64,000 nt of DNA from Acidimicrobiales bacterium (GTDB lineage Bacteria > Actinomycetota > Acidimicrobiia > Acidimicrobiales > Aldehydirespiratoraceae). The notes under the pieces were generated by a model. The model was not told where the DNA came from, searched no databases, and saw only the letters and a list, made by a program, of their open reading frames with translations. Below, in pieces: positions 27,669 to 37,019 of this stretch; the first letter of the stretch is position 1, and each line of letters opens with the position of its first letter. The DNA is taken from positions 1 to 64,000 of the forward strand of contig JAJCXZ010000061.1 in assembly GCA_029263175.1 (NCBI GenBank), read 5' to 3'. Both the position numbers and the translations under genes were made by a program.

Positions 27669-29036
27669 ATGGCATCGACTGACACGCTGACCGGAGAAAC
27701 CGTCGAACTGCTCCAGCAGATGATCCGGAATCAATGCGTCAATGAAGGAACCCCCGAGTCCGGGCACGAGGAGCGCAGCGCTCGATTGATCCGGGACGAG
27801 CTCGACGGTCTCGGGCTCGACATCGAGACGATCGAAACAGAACCGGGTCGCACATCGCTGATCGCTCGCTACGAGGGCACCGACCCGGACGCTCCCGATC
27901 TGTGTCTCATGGGGCACACCGATGTCGTTCCCGTGAGTCCCGAAGGCTGGGTCAACGACCCGTTCGGCGGTGAGCTGATCACCTCCGGCGACGGCATTCA
28001 AGAGGTCTGGGGTCGGGGCGCGGTCGACATGCTCAATCTCACGTCGTCGATGCTGGTCGCGTTCCGTGACGTGGTGAAGCGCGGCGTTCGCTATCCCGGT
28101 GACATCGTCTACTTCGCGGTCGCCGACGAAGAGGGTGGCGGCATTCTCGGTGCCGATCCGTTGATCGAGAAGCACTGGGACAAGCTCCACTGCGACTACG
28201 TCCTCACCGAGTACGGCGGCACACCGTCGATGACCTCGGAAGGCACCACCGTTCTGCTGACAGCGGGCGAGAAGACGGGCGCCGCCCGTCGCATCATCGT
28301 GCACGGCACGCCCGGCCACGGATCCATGCCCTATGCCACCGACAACGCGATGGTGAAAGCGGCCGAGATCGTGCGGCGGCTCTACGAGGGCGACGTGGCA
28401 CCACGGATCGACGAGATGTTCACCGACCGGGTCAAAGCGCTCGGACTCTCGGCCGACATCGAATCCCGGCTCCTCGACCCGGTCCAGGTGAAGGATGCGC
28501 TCGCCGAACTCCCCGAGGGCTTGGCCCGCAACACGCATTCGTGCTGTCACATGACCTTCAGCCCCAACATCATGAGCTCGGGCAACAAACTCAACACCGT
28601 GCCCGATCGTGCCGTGATCGAGGTCGACATTCGAGCCCTGCCGGGCGACACACTTGCCGACGTCGATCGCACACTGCGCGAGGTGATCGGCGAAGACATG
28701 CTTCCTCACGTCGACATCGAGCCGTGGCGCGAGGGCATGCCCGAGGGGGCGCCGATCTCGTCGACCGACACACCGTTGTGGGACGCGTTGGCGGACTCGA
28801 TCCGCATCGCCTACCCCGATGCTCGCGTGATCCCCAGCATCGTCACCGGTGGGACCGACGCCCGCTTCTTCCGCCGACGCGGCGTACCCGGCTACGGAGC
28901 CGGTTTGCTCAGCAACAAGGTGCCTTTGGCCGAATTCCTGAACCGGTTCCACGGGCACAACGAACGCATCGACATCGAATCCCTCGAACTCACCACCCAG
29001 CTGTGGGGCAACGTCCTCGACAGGATGTGGGCCTAG
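27669..29036 (+). CDS. M20 family metallopeptidase (ArgE/DapE-like)
   Basis: This 455-residue zinc hydrolase has LMGHTDVVPV (first metal His and Asp), GRGAVDM (bridging Asp), the catalytic Glu pair in DEEGGG and a dimerisation domain before the C-terminal His (FHGHNERI). The family removes acyl groups from amino acids or cleaves dipeptides. The ATG at 27669 begins the domain. The stop overlaps the convergent PEP-swivel gene by four bases. Confidence 0.9.
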   Translation: MASTDTLTGETVELLQQMIRNQCVNEGTPESGHEERSARLIRDELDGLGLDIETIETEPGRTSLIARYEGTDPDAPDLCLMGHTDVVPVSPEGWVNDPFGGELITSGDGIQEVWGRGAVDMLNLTSSMLVAFRDVVKRGVRYPGDIVYFAVADEEGGGILGADPLIEKHWDKLHCDYVLTEYGGTPSMTSEGTTVLLTAGEKTGAARRIIVHGTPGHGSMPYATDNAMVKAAEIVRRLYEGDVAPRIDEMFTDRVKALGLSADIESRLLDPVQVKDALAELPEGLARNTHSCCHMTFSPNIMSSGNKLNTVPDRAVIEVDIRALPGDTLADVDRTLREVIGEDMLPHVDIEPWREGMPEGAPISSTDTPLWDALADSIRIAYPDARVIPSIVTGGTDARFFRRRGVPGYGAGLLSNKVPLAEFLNRFHGHNERIDIESLELTTQLWGNVLDRMWA

Positions 29037-30787
29037 GGAAGCGAAATGATGGTGACGGCGCCGGTGCCGCCGTCGACTTCGATGATCGCACCATCGGGGA
29101 TTCGGCGAGTGGCGTCGAGCACTGAGACGGCGCACGGGATCCCGAGCTCGCGGCTCACGATGATGGCGTGGCTGAGCGCCGCGCCGACGTCGACCACAAC
29201 GGCACCCGCGGGCACGAAGAGCGGCGTCCACGCCGGGTCGGTATAGGGCGCTACCAGGATCTCGCCCGGGCCGAGCACGGTCGGGTCGGATGGATCGAGA
29301 ACGACACGAGCGATCCCTCGAGCGATACCCGGGCACCCGGGCATGCCTTGGAGGCTGTCGTCGACGGCAACGGCCTCCACCGCCCGCGATCCGGTCTTGG
29401 CCCATGTGTCCAGAGGCGGCACAACCTCGTTGATGATGAACGGGGGCTCGGTGGCGTTGATCGCATCGAGCGTGGCCTGACGAGCGAGGGCGACCTCCCG
29501 CCATCCGGTCGGATCATCAAGTGCCGCTTCGACCTCATCGGCGAAGAGCAGGCAGATGTCGCGTGGAGTCGGCACGATCCCCCGTGACACGAAGCGCTGC
29601 CCCAACTCCCAGACCGCCATGCGGGACTCGTTGATGACCCGGATGACATTCGTCTTGGTGCGCTCGCGACTCGGCACCATCACTTTGGCCGACTGGGCCG
29701 CGGCGAGGAATGTGCCCTGAGCCTCCGGATCACCCGCGAGCATCGGGCTGATTTCCGCGACGAGGGCTTCGCGCTGAGCAGCACGGCCGGCCTGGCTCAT
29801 CTCCGGCGCCGAAGCGTCGTCGGCCAGCCGCATCCGATCCACAGCAGCCCATACAAGATCGGGGTCGAGTTCCCATGTCGGTGCATGGATGTCCCATTCG
29901 TTGGGGCCGCGCGAGCCGAACTCATGGAGGAACCCGTCCAGAGCACCGAGCAGCTCGGACGCACCCGGGGATGTCGACGACCGCAGCCGAGCTGTAAGCC
30001 CGACCGGACCGCTGTCGAACAGCGCATTCATCTCGTCAGAATCCCGTACGGCCCTCGATATCGTCCACATCGCGAAGGAGGGCGCCGCTGAGTCGACACC
30101 TCCGAGACCAGCGATCAGGTCCATGGCCGCTTCGGGCCGACCGACCGCGGCACAGATCTGGCCGAGAGCACCCGGACCGATGGATGCCGCGGCGGACATG
30201 TAGATGTGCCAGTCGAAAAACAGTCGGATGGTGGGAAGCAGCGAACGGGAGTAGGCAAGGAGTTCGGTGTCGCTGAGCGCTCGGAGGTCTGGTCGATTGT
30301 TACGGAGGCTGCGCCCGTAGGCCGCGTGCTCCAGTAACTCCGGGACCTCGGTCGCGGTCATCACCCAACCCAGCCAACTGGTCAGGGTCTCGGTGGTCTC
30401 GGCCCGTTCGTGCCACGGCTCGGGCACGAACGGCGGCACGTCGGGGTGGTCACCGAAGTACGCCAGGTCCATCGCCGCCGCGGACATGCCCGGCGTTCGC
30501 TCACCGAAGATACGGATGAAGTCCGCCCCGAGGAACGCATAGCCGCCGAACACACCGAGAACCTCAGGTCGGTGTTCGCTCAGTTCGTCCTCCCCGAACC
30601 CCAACCGGTTCACTGCACAGTCGCGCCACCCCAGCATCGTTCCCAGCTCCCACACCAGATCCCAGGCCAGCGGCGACGGTGGTTCGGGGAGCACTTCGCC
30701 GACGTTCGCTCGGGTCCAGAATTTTGCCCGATCTGTGATGACGCTGTCCTCGATCCACGTCGGTGCGGTCGGTGGCGTGACGCTCAT
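29033..30787 (-). CDS. PEP-utilising-enzyme swivel (phosphohistidine) protein without ATP-grasp domain
   Basis: This 584-residue protein ends in a mobile-domain signature: GEILVAPYTDPAWTPLF, then VVDVGAALSHAIIVSRELGIPCAV with the phosphorylatable His, as in PEP synthase and rifampin phosphotransferase. The middle region resembles the rifampin-binding part of that enzyme (RGPNEWD-like, RERTK). The N-terminal ATP-grasp module is missing: the protein begins at MSVTPPTAPTWIEDSVITDRAKFW, and no ATP-grasp gene is nearby. It may work with a distant partner or bind rather than phosphorylate. Start 30787 is the first plausible ATG; 64 earlier codons look non-coding. Confidence 0.75.
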   Translation of the reverse strand: MSVTPPTAPTWIEDSVITDRAKFWTRANVGEVLPEPPSPLAWDLVWELGTMLGWRDCAVNRLGFGEDELSEHRPEVLGVFGGYAFLGADFIRIFGERTPGMSAAAMDLAYFGDHPDVPPFVPEPWHERAETTETLTSWLGWVMTATEVPELLEHAAYGRSLRNNRPDLRALSDTELLAYSRSLLPTIRLFFDWHIYMSAAASIGPGALGQICAAVGRPEAAMDLIAGLGGVDSAAPSFAMWTISRAVRDSDEMNALFDSGPVGLTARLRSSTSPGASELLGALDGFLHEFGSRGPNEWDIHAPTWELDPDLVWAAVDRMRLADDASAPEMSQAGRAAQREALVAEISPMLAGDPEAQGTFLAAAQSAKVMVPSRERTKTNVIRVINESRMAVWELGQRFVSRGIVPTPRDICLLFADEVEAALDDPTGWREVALARQATLDAINATEPPFIINEVVPPLDTWAKTGSRAVEAVAVDDSLQGMPGCPGIARGIARVVLDPSDPTVLGPGEILVAPYTDPAWTPLFVPAGAVVVDVGAALSHAIIVSRELGIPCAVSVLDATRRIPDGAIIEVDGGTGAVTIISLP

Positions 30788-30917
30788 AGCAGCCCTCCTG
30801 GCGGGTGTGGTGGCCAGACATTGGTAGCAGTTCGCGTGGCGGCACGCCGGTCGAAGTGTGACGGTAGGCACATCGGCGCTAGCTTCCCGACTGTCCACCA
30901 CGACGGGAGCAACCACG

Positions 30918-32477
30918 ATGTACCCCGGCAAGTACGCCACCCAGCATCCGGATCGAGCCGCGTTCATCATGGCGAGCAACGGGGAGACGGTGACGTATCG
31001 CGAGCTCGAGGAGCGGGCAAACCGCTGCGCCCACCTTCTGCGTAACGCTGGCGTCGGAGTCGCGGGCCACTACTCGATCTTCATGGAGAACAACTCCCGC
31101 TACATAGAGATGTGCAGTGCCGGCGATCGCACCGGCACGTACTACACGTGCGTGAACTCGTATCTGACCGCCTCAGAGCTGGCCTACATCATCAACAACT
31201 CCGAGTCGACGGTCTTGTTCACCTCGAAGGCACGGGAGGCCGTGGCGAGGGAAGCGGCGCGAGAGTGCCGCAACCTGGTCCAGATCTATGTCGTCGACGG
31301 TGACATCGGGGGCTGGGACGATGCCCGCGCCGTGGACTACCTCACTGCGGTGGCGGCCTGCCCGTCCACACCGATCGCCGACGAAGAATCCGGTATGGCG
31401 ATGCTCTACTCGTCAGGCACCACCGGTCGCCCCAAGGGAATCATCCGTCCGCTGCTTCACACCGCGCCCGATGAACTCCATCCGCTGTTCGCCTTCCTGA
31501 GCGACCTCTGGCAGTACCGCGAGGACATGATCTATCTGTCGCCGGCGCCGCTCTATCACTCGGCTCCCCAGGCCGCGGTCAACCTGACCATCCGCAAGGG
31601 CGGCACCGTGATCATCATGGAGCGGTTCGACCCCGTCGAGTACCTGAGGCTCATCGAGAAGTACTCCGTCTCGCATACCCAGCTCGTTCCGACCATGTTC
31701 AGCCGGATGCTGAAGATGCCCGAGGAGGAACGCGAGCGCTACGACCGATCATCGCTCGAGATTGCCGTCCATGCCGCCGCGCCCTGTCCGGTGCAGGTCA
31801 AGAAGGACATGATCGAGTGGTGGGGTCCGATCATCCACGAGTACTACGGCGCCACTGAGGGTTTGGGCTTCTCGGCGTGCAACTCCGAGGAGTGGCTCGC
31901 TCACCCCGGCACCGTCGGCAAGATCATCTTGGGCGACCTCCATGTGCTTGATGACGACATGAAACCGCTGCCGATGGGTGAGCCCGGGACGCTGTGGTTC
32001 GGCGGCGGAGCGGAGTCGGAGTACCACAACGATCCGGACAAGACCGCCGAGTCCAAGTCGCCCGACGGCACGCTCACGACGGTCGGCGACGTCGGCTATG
32101 TCGATGAGGACGGCTTCCTCTATCTGACCGATCGCAAGACGTTCATGATCATCTCCGGCGGCGTCAACATCTATCCGCAGGAGACCGAGGATCTCCTCAT
32201 CACCCACCCGAAAGTCGCCGATGCCGCAGTGATCGGTGTGCCCAACGTCGATCTCGGAGAAGAGGTCAAAGCGGTCGTCCAGGTGATGCCCGGGGTTCAC
32301 GCCGACGAAAATCTCACGGCCGAACTCATCGCCTTCTGTAGCGAGCAGCTCTCCCGCCAGAAGGTCCCGCGTTCCATCGATTACGAAGCCGAACTCCCTC
32401 GCCTCCCCACCGGCAAGCTCTACAAGAAAGGCCTGCGCGACCGCTACTGGGCCGACGGCGTCAACAAGATCGTCTGA
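30918..32477 (+). CDS. Acyl-CoA synthetase (AMP-forming, FadD4-like)
   Basis: This 519-residue ANL ligase has YSSGTTGRPKGIIRP (P-loop), YYGATEGLG, the hinge TDRKTFMIISGGVNIYPQETE and the C-terminal Lys in RLPTGKLYKKGLRDRYW. It is of the actinobacterial FadD4 type, with unknown acid substrate. ATG 30918 follows a GGGAG site; 20 earlier codons from GTG 30858 are less likely. Its stop lies within a palindromic repeat. The position next to the lig cluster might suggest activation of an aromatic acid, but the repeat separates the two. Confidence 0.9.
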   Translation: MYPGKYATQHPDRAAFIMASNGETVTYRELEERANRCAHLLRNAGVGVAGHYSIFMENNSRYIEMCSAGDRTGTYYTCVNSYLTASELAYIINNSESTVLFTSKAREAVAREAARECRNLVQIYVVDGDIGGWDDARAVDYLTAVAACPSTPIADEESGMAMLYSSGTTGRPKGIIRPLLHTAPDELHPLFAFLSDLWQYREDMIYLSPAPLYHSAPQAAVNLTIRKGGTVIIMERFDPVEYLRLIEKYSVSHTQLVPTMFSRMLKMPEEERERYDRSSLEIAVHAAAPCPVQVKKDMIEWWGPIIHEYYGATEGLGFSACNSEEWLAHPGTVGKIILGDLHVLDDDMKPLPMGEPGTLWFGGGAESEYHNDPDKTAESKSPDGTLTTVGDVGYVDEDGFLYLTDRKTFMIISGGVNIYPQETEDLLITHPKVADAAVIGVPNVDLGEEVKAVVQVMPGVHADENLTAELIAFCSEQLSRQKVPRSIDYEAELPRLPTGKLYKKGLRDRYWADGVNKIV

Positions 32478-32512
32478 GTTGAAACAGGGGTCTGACCCCC
32501 GTTTCAACTCAG
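32474..32512. repeat. Type A palindromic repeat, copy 4, holding both stop codons
   Basis: The palindrome extends outwards to CTGAGTTGAAAC on the left and GTTTCAACTCAG on the right, with a core GGGGTCTGACCCC. The TGA of the acyl-CoA synthetase (32475-32477) and the TGA of ligC on the other strand (32509-32511) are both inside it at mirror positions. It should terminate transcription in both directions. Confidence 0.9.
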
Positions 32513-33453
32513 CCCTGGAGCTGCTGTTCGAGGTCGTGGAGCGTTTGGTAACAGCCGAGCACCTGGTGCACCGAGCTGTTGGGTTCACGACCGTCACGGA
32601 TGGCGCCGATGAACTCACGGTCCTGCAGCTCGATGCCGTTCATGGAGACGTCGACCTGGGAGACGTCGATGACCTCGTCACGGCCGGTGATCAGGTCGTC
32701 GTAGCGAGCGATATAGGTACCGGTGTCGCCGATGTAGCGAAAGAACGTGCCGAGCGGGCCGTCGTTGTTGAACGACAGCGACAGGGTCAGGATCGCTCCA
32801 CGGGAGGTCTTCAGCTGGATCGACATGTCCATGGCGATCCCGAGATCGCGATGATGCGGTCCCTCGAGCACGTTGGCGGCCACGACTGATTCGCCGGTCT
32901 GGTAGGCGAAGAGATCCACCGTGTGGGCGGCGTGGTGCCACAGCAGATGATCGGTCCAGGAGCGGGGCTCGCCGAGGGCATTTGTGTTGGTGCGACGAAA
33001 GAAATAGGTCTGCACGTCCATCTGTTGGATGTTGAACTCGCCGGCCGTGATCTGGTTGTGTACCCACTGATGGGAGGGGTTGAAGCGGCGGGTGTGACCG
33101 ACCATCGCCACCAACCCGCTGCGCTCCTGAGCGGCGACCACGGCTTGGGCATCGGCCAGATTGTCGGCCAGCGGTATCTCGACCTCGACGTGCTTGCCGG
33201 CGTTGAGGCAGGCGATCGACTGGCCGGCGTGCATCTGGGTGGGGGTGGCGAGGATGACGGCGTCGACCTCGTCGATCGCCAGCGCCTCGTCGAGGTCTGT
33301 GCCCCAGTGGTGGATCCCGTAGTCCTCGGCGACCTTCCGGGTTGCGTCTGGTGTCCGGCCAATCACCGAAATGACTTCGGCGCCGTCGATCAGTGCGATG
33401 GCGTCGAGGTGCTTGCGCCCGAAAGCACCGGCGCCAGCGAGGGCGAGCTTCAT
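32509..33453 (-). CDS. ligC: LigC: 4-carboxy-2-hydroxymuconate-6-semialdehyde dehydrogenase
   Basis: This 314-residue Gfo/Idh/MocA protein oxidises the ring-cleavage product of protocatechuate (as its hemiacetal) with NADP+ to 2-pyrone-4,6-dicarboxylate. It shows the Rossmann motif GAGAFGRKH, the family EVEIPLAD in place of EKP, and stretches very close to known LigC (GHTRRFNPSHQWVHN, QQMDVQTYFFRRTN, GEPRSWTDHLLWHHAAHTVDLFAYQ, SMNGIELQDREFIGAIRDGREPNSS). It is divergent from ligU with an operator between them. Confidence 0.95.
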   Translation of the reverse strand: MKLALAGAGAFGRKHLDAIALIDGAEVISVIGRTPDATRKVAEDYGIHHWGTDLDEALAIDEVDAVILATPTQMHAGQSIACLNAGKHVEVEIPLADNLADAQAVVAAQERSGLVAMVGHTRRFNPSHQWVHNQITAGEFNIQQMDVQTYFFRRTNTNALGEPRSWTDHLLWHHAAHTVDLFAYQTGESVVAANVLEGPHHRDLGIAMDMSIQLKTSRGAILTLSLSFNNDGPLGTFFRYIGDTGTYIARYDDLITGRDEVIDVSQVDVSMNGIELQDREFIGAIRDGREPNSSVHQVLGCYQTLHDLEQQLQG

Positions 33454-33477
33454 GATGAGTCCTTCCCGACCCGGCAG

Positions 33478-33499
33478 ATGTCGACAATCTTGTCAACAT
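33478..33499. promoter_or_regulatory. Operator-like palindrome between ligC and ligU
   Basis: ATGTCGACAA and TTGTCAACAT face each other across TC, matching at 20 of 22 positions. The core TTGTCRACA is shared with the site at 38747 before pobA. The form fits a GntR/FCD regulator, and such a gene (35539) is in this cluster. An ATG at 33478 is in frame with ligU but lies inside the palindrome, which argues for a later ligU start. Confidence 0.6.
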
Positions 33500-33516
33500 T
33501 TGAGAGACTTCGCTTC

Positions 33517-34593
33517 GTGGGCACCGGTATACCTTGCATGATTCTTCGCGGCGGTTCGTCGAAGGGGGCCTATTTCCTTCTCGGCGATCTCCCCGCCGAC
33601 GTTGCCGAGCGAGATTCTCTCCTTCGGCGGATCATGGGGTCGCCCGACGCTCGCCAGATTGACGGCATCGGTGGCGCTCACCCTCTGACGTCGAAGGTGG
33701 CGGTCGTTTCCACAGCCGACGATGCCGATGCCGACATCGACTACCTCTTTCTCCAGATCGGGGTCGGTGACGAGGTGGTTTCTGACCGCCAGAACTGCGG
33801 CAACCTCCTTGCCGGGGTCGGTCCCTTTGCACTCGAGCGTGAGCTCTTGTCGAACCCCGGCGATGGCGAGATCGCCGTTCGGGTTCGCATGATCAACACT
33901 GACTCGATTGCCACCGCCACGTTCGCGGTGCGAGACGGGGAGCCCGTCTACGACGGCTCCACTGCGATCTCCGGTGTTCCCGCAACCGCGGCCCCGATCG
34001 CGCTGGCGTTCGAAGACATCGCCGGCGGATCAGCGGGAGCCTTGCTCCCCACTGGCAATGTGGTCGATGCCGTTCACGGCACCCCGTGCACGCTGATCGA
34101 CAATGGCATGCCGGTTGTGGTCATGGCTGCGACCGACCTCGGCGTGACCGGCTACGAGTCGTGCGCCGAACTCGAAGCCAACGAGGCGCTCCGAGAGCGG
34201 CTCGAAGCGATCCGAATCGATGCCGGCCAACTGATGGGGCTCGGCGATGTCAGCGATACGACGGTGCCGAAGCTCACCTTCGTTGCGCCGCCCCAGGACG
34301 GCGGCCACCTCTGCACCCGCACCTTCATCCCCCACCGTTGTCATGAGGCAATCGGCGTGCTCGGCGCCGTATCCGTCGCCACGGCCGCCCTGCTTCCGGG
34401 GTCCGCGGCGACCTCGGCCCTCGCTGCCCCTGCGGGTGCTGTTGTGCGGCTCGAACATCCCACTGGCTTCTTCGACGCCGTGATCGATATCGAGCACCTC
34501 GACGATGGATCGATCGAGGTCCCGCGGGCCGGCATCATCCGCACGGCGCGCAAGCTCATGGATGGCATCGTCTTCCCCCGACCCGCCGAATAG
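33517..34593 (+). CDS. ligU: LigU/GalD: 4-oxalomesaconate tautomerase (PrpF family)
   Basis: This 358-residue diaminopimelate-epimerase-fold protein of the PrpF group has the N-terminal IPCMILRGGSSKGAYFL, GGAHPLTSKVAVV and DRQNCGNLLAGVG blocks. LigU isomerises 4-oxalomesaconate in the protocatechuate 4,5-cleavage pathway. I favour GTG 33517 since it matches family N-termini and leaves the operator outside; ATG 33478 is the alternative. The ligI gene follows after 13 bases. Confidence 0.88.
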   Translation: MGTGIPCMILRGGSSKGAYFLLGDLPADVAERDSLLRRIMGSPDARQIDGIGGAHPLTSKVAVVSTADDADADIDYLFLQIGVGDEVVSDRQNCGNLLAGVGPFALERELLSNPGDGEIAVRVRMINTDSIATATFAVRDGEPVYDGSTAISGVPATAAPIALAFEDIAGGSAGALLPTGNVVDAVHGTPCTLIDNGMPVVVMAATDLGVTGYESCAELEANEALRERLEAIRIDAGQLMGLGDVSDTTVPKLTFVAPPQDGGHLCTRTFIPHRCHEAIGVLGAVSVATAALLPGSAATSALAAPAGAVVRLEHPTGFFDAVIDIEHLDDGSIEVPRAGIIRTARKLMDGIVFPRPAE

Positions 34594-34606
34594 ATCTGCT
34601 CCGCGA

Positions 34607-35515
34607 ATGGCCACCAGGAACCCCGCTCACGACTTCCCGCTCGAACGCACCGTGCCCGGTCCGCGCCCAAGCGCGACCACTCCCCTCGTCACCAAGGCCC
34701 CACCCCTCGCCTGTGACGCCCACTGTCATCTCTTCGGGCCGGCCAAGCACTTCCCGTTCTCGCCTGGTCGCAGCTATACCCCTCCCGACTCGGGGCTCGA
34801 AGAGTTCTACGCCCTGCAATCGCAGCTGGGCCTCGAGCGTGCGGTGTTCGTGCAGGCGAGCTGCCACGGCGTGGACAACTCGGCCATGGTCGACGGAATC
34901 CAGCGCGGTGGTGGCCGCTTCGCCGGGGTGGCCATGATCGACAGCTCGTTCACGGATGCCGATCTCGCCGAACTCGACGACAACCAGGTGCGCGGCATAC
35001 GGTTCAACTTCGTGGCCCATCTCGGCGGCGCACCGGACCTCGACGAGTTCTGGCCCCTCGTGCACCGGGCGGCGGCGCTCGACTGGCACATCGTTTTGCA
35101 CTTCGACGCCAAGGACTTCGCCACCTACTCGCCTGTCCTCGATGCCATGCCGGTCGCCTACATCATCGATCACATGGCCCGAGTCGCCGCGGCTGACGGG
35201 ACCGAGCAGGAGCCATTCCAGCGACTCCTCGAGCGCTATGCCGCCGATGAGCGCTGCTGGGTGAAGATCTCCTGCGCCGAGCGGCTCACCGAGGGCAAGA
35301 CCTACCCGTTCAACGATGTCGTACCGTTCGCTCAGGCCCTGATCGCCGCGTCGCCCGATCGCCTGCTTTGGGGGACGGACTGGCCGCACCCAAACCTGGC
35401 AGACATGCCCGACGAAGGCGAGCTCCTCGACCTGCTGACCGACTTCGCGCCCGACGAAACGACCCGCAACAAGATCCTCGTCGACAACCCACAGGTGTTG
35501 TATGACTTCTCCTGA
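34607..35515 (+). CDS. ligI: LigI: 2-pyrone-4,6-dicarboxylate hydrolase
   Basis: This 302-residue amidohydrolase-superfamily protein has ACDAHCHLFGP near residue 33, the Asp-His segment IIDHMAR and the C-terminal WGTDWPHPN with the catalytic Asp. LigI opens the 2-pyrone-4,6-dicarboxylate lactone made by LigC, without a metal. Its place between ligU and the regulator fits. Start 34607 is the ATG closest to the conserved domain in a good context. Confidence 0.93.
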   Translation: MATRNPAHDFPLERTVPGPRPSATTPLVTKAPPLACDAHCHLFGPAKHFPFSPGRSYTPPDSGLEEFYALQSQLGLERAVFVQASCHGVDNSAMVDGIQRGGGRFAGVAMIDSSFTDADLAELDDNQVRGIRFNFVAHLGGAPDLDEFWPLVHRAAALDWHIVLHFDAKDFATYSPVLDAMPVAYIIDHMARVAAADGTEQEPFQRLLERYAADERCWVKISCAERLTEGKTYPFNDVVPFAQALIAASPDRLLWGTDWPHPNLADMPDEGELLDLLTDFAPDETTRNKILVDNPQVLYDFS

Positions 35516-35538
35516 ACCGAGCTGCGACGAGAGCCCGT

Positions 35539-36171
35539 ATGTCACGAACTGAAGTCGTCACCGACGAGCTGCGCCAGGACATCCTCAAGGGACGTTTTGA
35601 ACCCGGCGATCGCCTACTGGAGATCCAGTTGGCCGAGGACTATTCCTGCGGCCGCGCCGCCATTCGCTCAGCGCTGGTCGAACTGACCGCCGAAGGCTTG
35701 GTCGAGCGAGAAGCCAACCGGGGGGCCACGGTGCGCCGGATCACGATCACCGAAGCGATCCAGATCACCGAAGCCCGCTCCGCCCTCGAGAGCCTGATCG
35801 CCGCGCAGGCCGCCCTCCACGCGACCAGCGATGACCACGCCGAACTCCTTGCCATCATCGCAGACATGCACGATGCCGCCGATGAGTCGCTAGGTCGCGC
35901 CTACTCGGAGCTCAATGCGCTCCTACACCGGCGCCTGCGCGAGATGAGTGGTCACACGATTGCCGCCCAGCTCGTGGCCAACCTGCGCGACCGGGCCGCT
36001 CATCACCAGTACCGACTCGCCCTCATGCCAGGGCGATCGCTTGAGTCACTCGGGCAGCACAAGGCCATCGTGGAGGCCGTCGTGGCCGGCGACGAGGATG
36101 CCGCAGCCCAGGCGATGACCGACCATCTGCACTCGGTGATCGACGTGCTCAATCGCTGGGGCGACGCCTAG
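35539..36171 (+). CDS. GntR-family (FCD) transcriptional regulator, likely of the lig cluster
   Basis: This 210-residue regulator has an N-terminal winged helix (TDELRQDILKGRFEPGDRLLEIQLAEDYSCGRAAIRSALVELTAEGLVEREANRGATVRRI) and a helical FCD effector domain with conserved His residues (LLHRRLREMSGH, LGQHKAIVEAVVAGD). Such proteins repress catabolic operons and are released by pathway acids. It sits third in the ligU-ligI operon, and TTGTCGACA-type palindromes lie in both divergent promoter regions of the cluster. Confidence 0.9.
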   Translation: MSRTEVVTDELRQDILKGRFEPGDRLLEIQLAEDYSCGRAAIRSALVELTAEGLVEREANRGATVRRITITEAIQITEARSALESLIAAQAALHATSDDHAELLAIIADMHDAADESLGRAYSELNALLHRRLREMSGHTIAAQLVANLRDRAAHHQYRLALMPGRSLESLGQHKAIVEAVVAGDEDAAAQAMTDHLHSVIDVLNRWGDA

Positions 36172-37004
36172 ACCAAAGCCTCGGCCAGCGGCGCCAATCG
36201 GGACACCTCGACCGGTCCGCGAAATGACCACACGACGATGTCGACGCCGGCCTCGAAGAACTCCGCGGCCTGATCTGCGCAGGCGGCCGGCGATGAATCG
36301 ACGTCGTAGCCCAGGTGGACCGATCGGGCGATCTCGTTGCTGCTGCGGCCCACCTTCTCGCAGTGGTCCCGCAGGACTTCGTCGAGCTCTGCCCACGCGG
36401 CCGGATTCTCGGGGAACGTCATGTCCCACTGGTCGGCGAAGCGGGCCACGGTGCGCAAGGTGCGGGTGCGCCCCTTGCCCCCGATAACGATCGGAACGTG
36501 GTCCTGTACCGGCTTGGGCTCGCACCAGGCGTCGGTCAGCTCGAAGAACCGACCCTTGTGATTGGTAGTGGTGTTTCTCAGCAACGAAACGATGACCTCC
36601 ATCCCCTCTTCGAGTCGGTCGGAGCGATCCCGGAGTTCGCCGAGCGGGATGCCGTAGGCCTCGGACTCCATGAAGTTCCAGCCTGCGCCCATCCCGAGTT
36701 CGAAGCGACCGTTGGAGATGTGGTCCAGCGTGGCCGCCATGTTGGCGGTGACCGCCGGGTGGCGATGATGCATGCCGTTGACCATCGCGCCGATGCGGAT
36801 TCGGGTGGTTGCCTGGGCCAGCGCGCCGAGCATCGTCCACCCCTCGAGGTTGGGGCCGTCGTAAGGCGGGGCCAGCGGATAGAAGTGGTCCCAGTTCCAA
36901 GCCGACTCGAAGACATCGATCTGGTCGGCCTCGCGCCACACGTCGAGGAACTCACCCCAGGTGGCGTGATGCGGCGGGGTCTTGATGGCGTGGCGGCCGT
37001 TCAT
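36168..37004 (-). CDS. LLM-class flavin/F420-dependent oxidoreductase
   Basis: This 278-residue luciferase-like protein has the LLM pattern ESAWNWDHFYPL, RIGAMVNGMHHRHPAVTANMAATLDHISNGRFELGMGAGW and PIVIGGKGRTRTLRTVARFADQWD. The group usually uses F420 in actinomycetes. It lies 15 bases downstream of ligK in the ligJ-ligK operon, so it may act on an aromatic substrate feeding protocatechuate, but this is inference. Its 3' end overlaps the regulator gene by four bases. Confidence 0.88.
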   Translation of the reverse strand: MNGRHAIKTPPHHATWGEFLDVWREADQIDVFESAWNWDHFYPLAPPYDGPNLEGWTMLGALAQATTRIRIGAMVNGMHHRHPAVTANMAATLDHISNGRFELGMGAGWNFMESEAYGIPLGELRDRSDRLEEGMEVIVSLLRNTTTNHKGRFFELTDAWCEPKPVQDHVPIVIGGKGRTRTLRTVARFADQWDMTFPENPAAWAELDEVLRDHCEKVGRSSNEIARSVHLGYDVDSSPAACADQAAEFFEAGVDIVVWSFRGPVEVSRLAPLAEALV

Positions 37005-37019
37005 GGTCGTACTCCTGGA

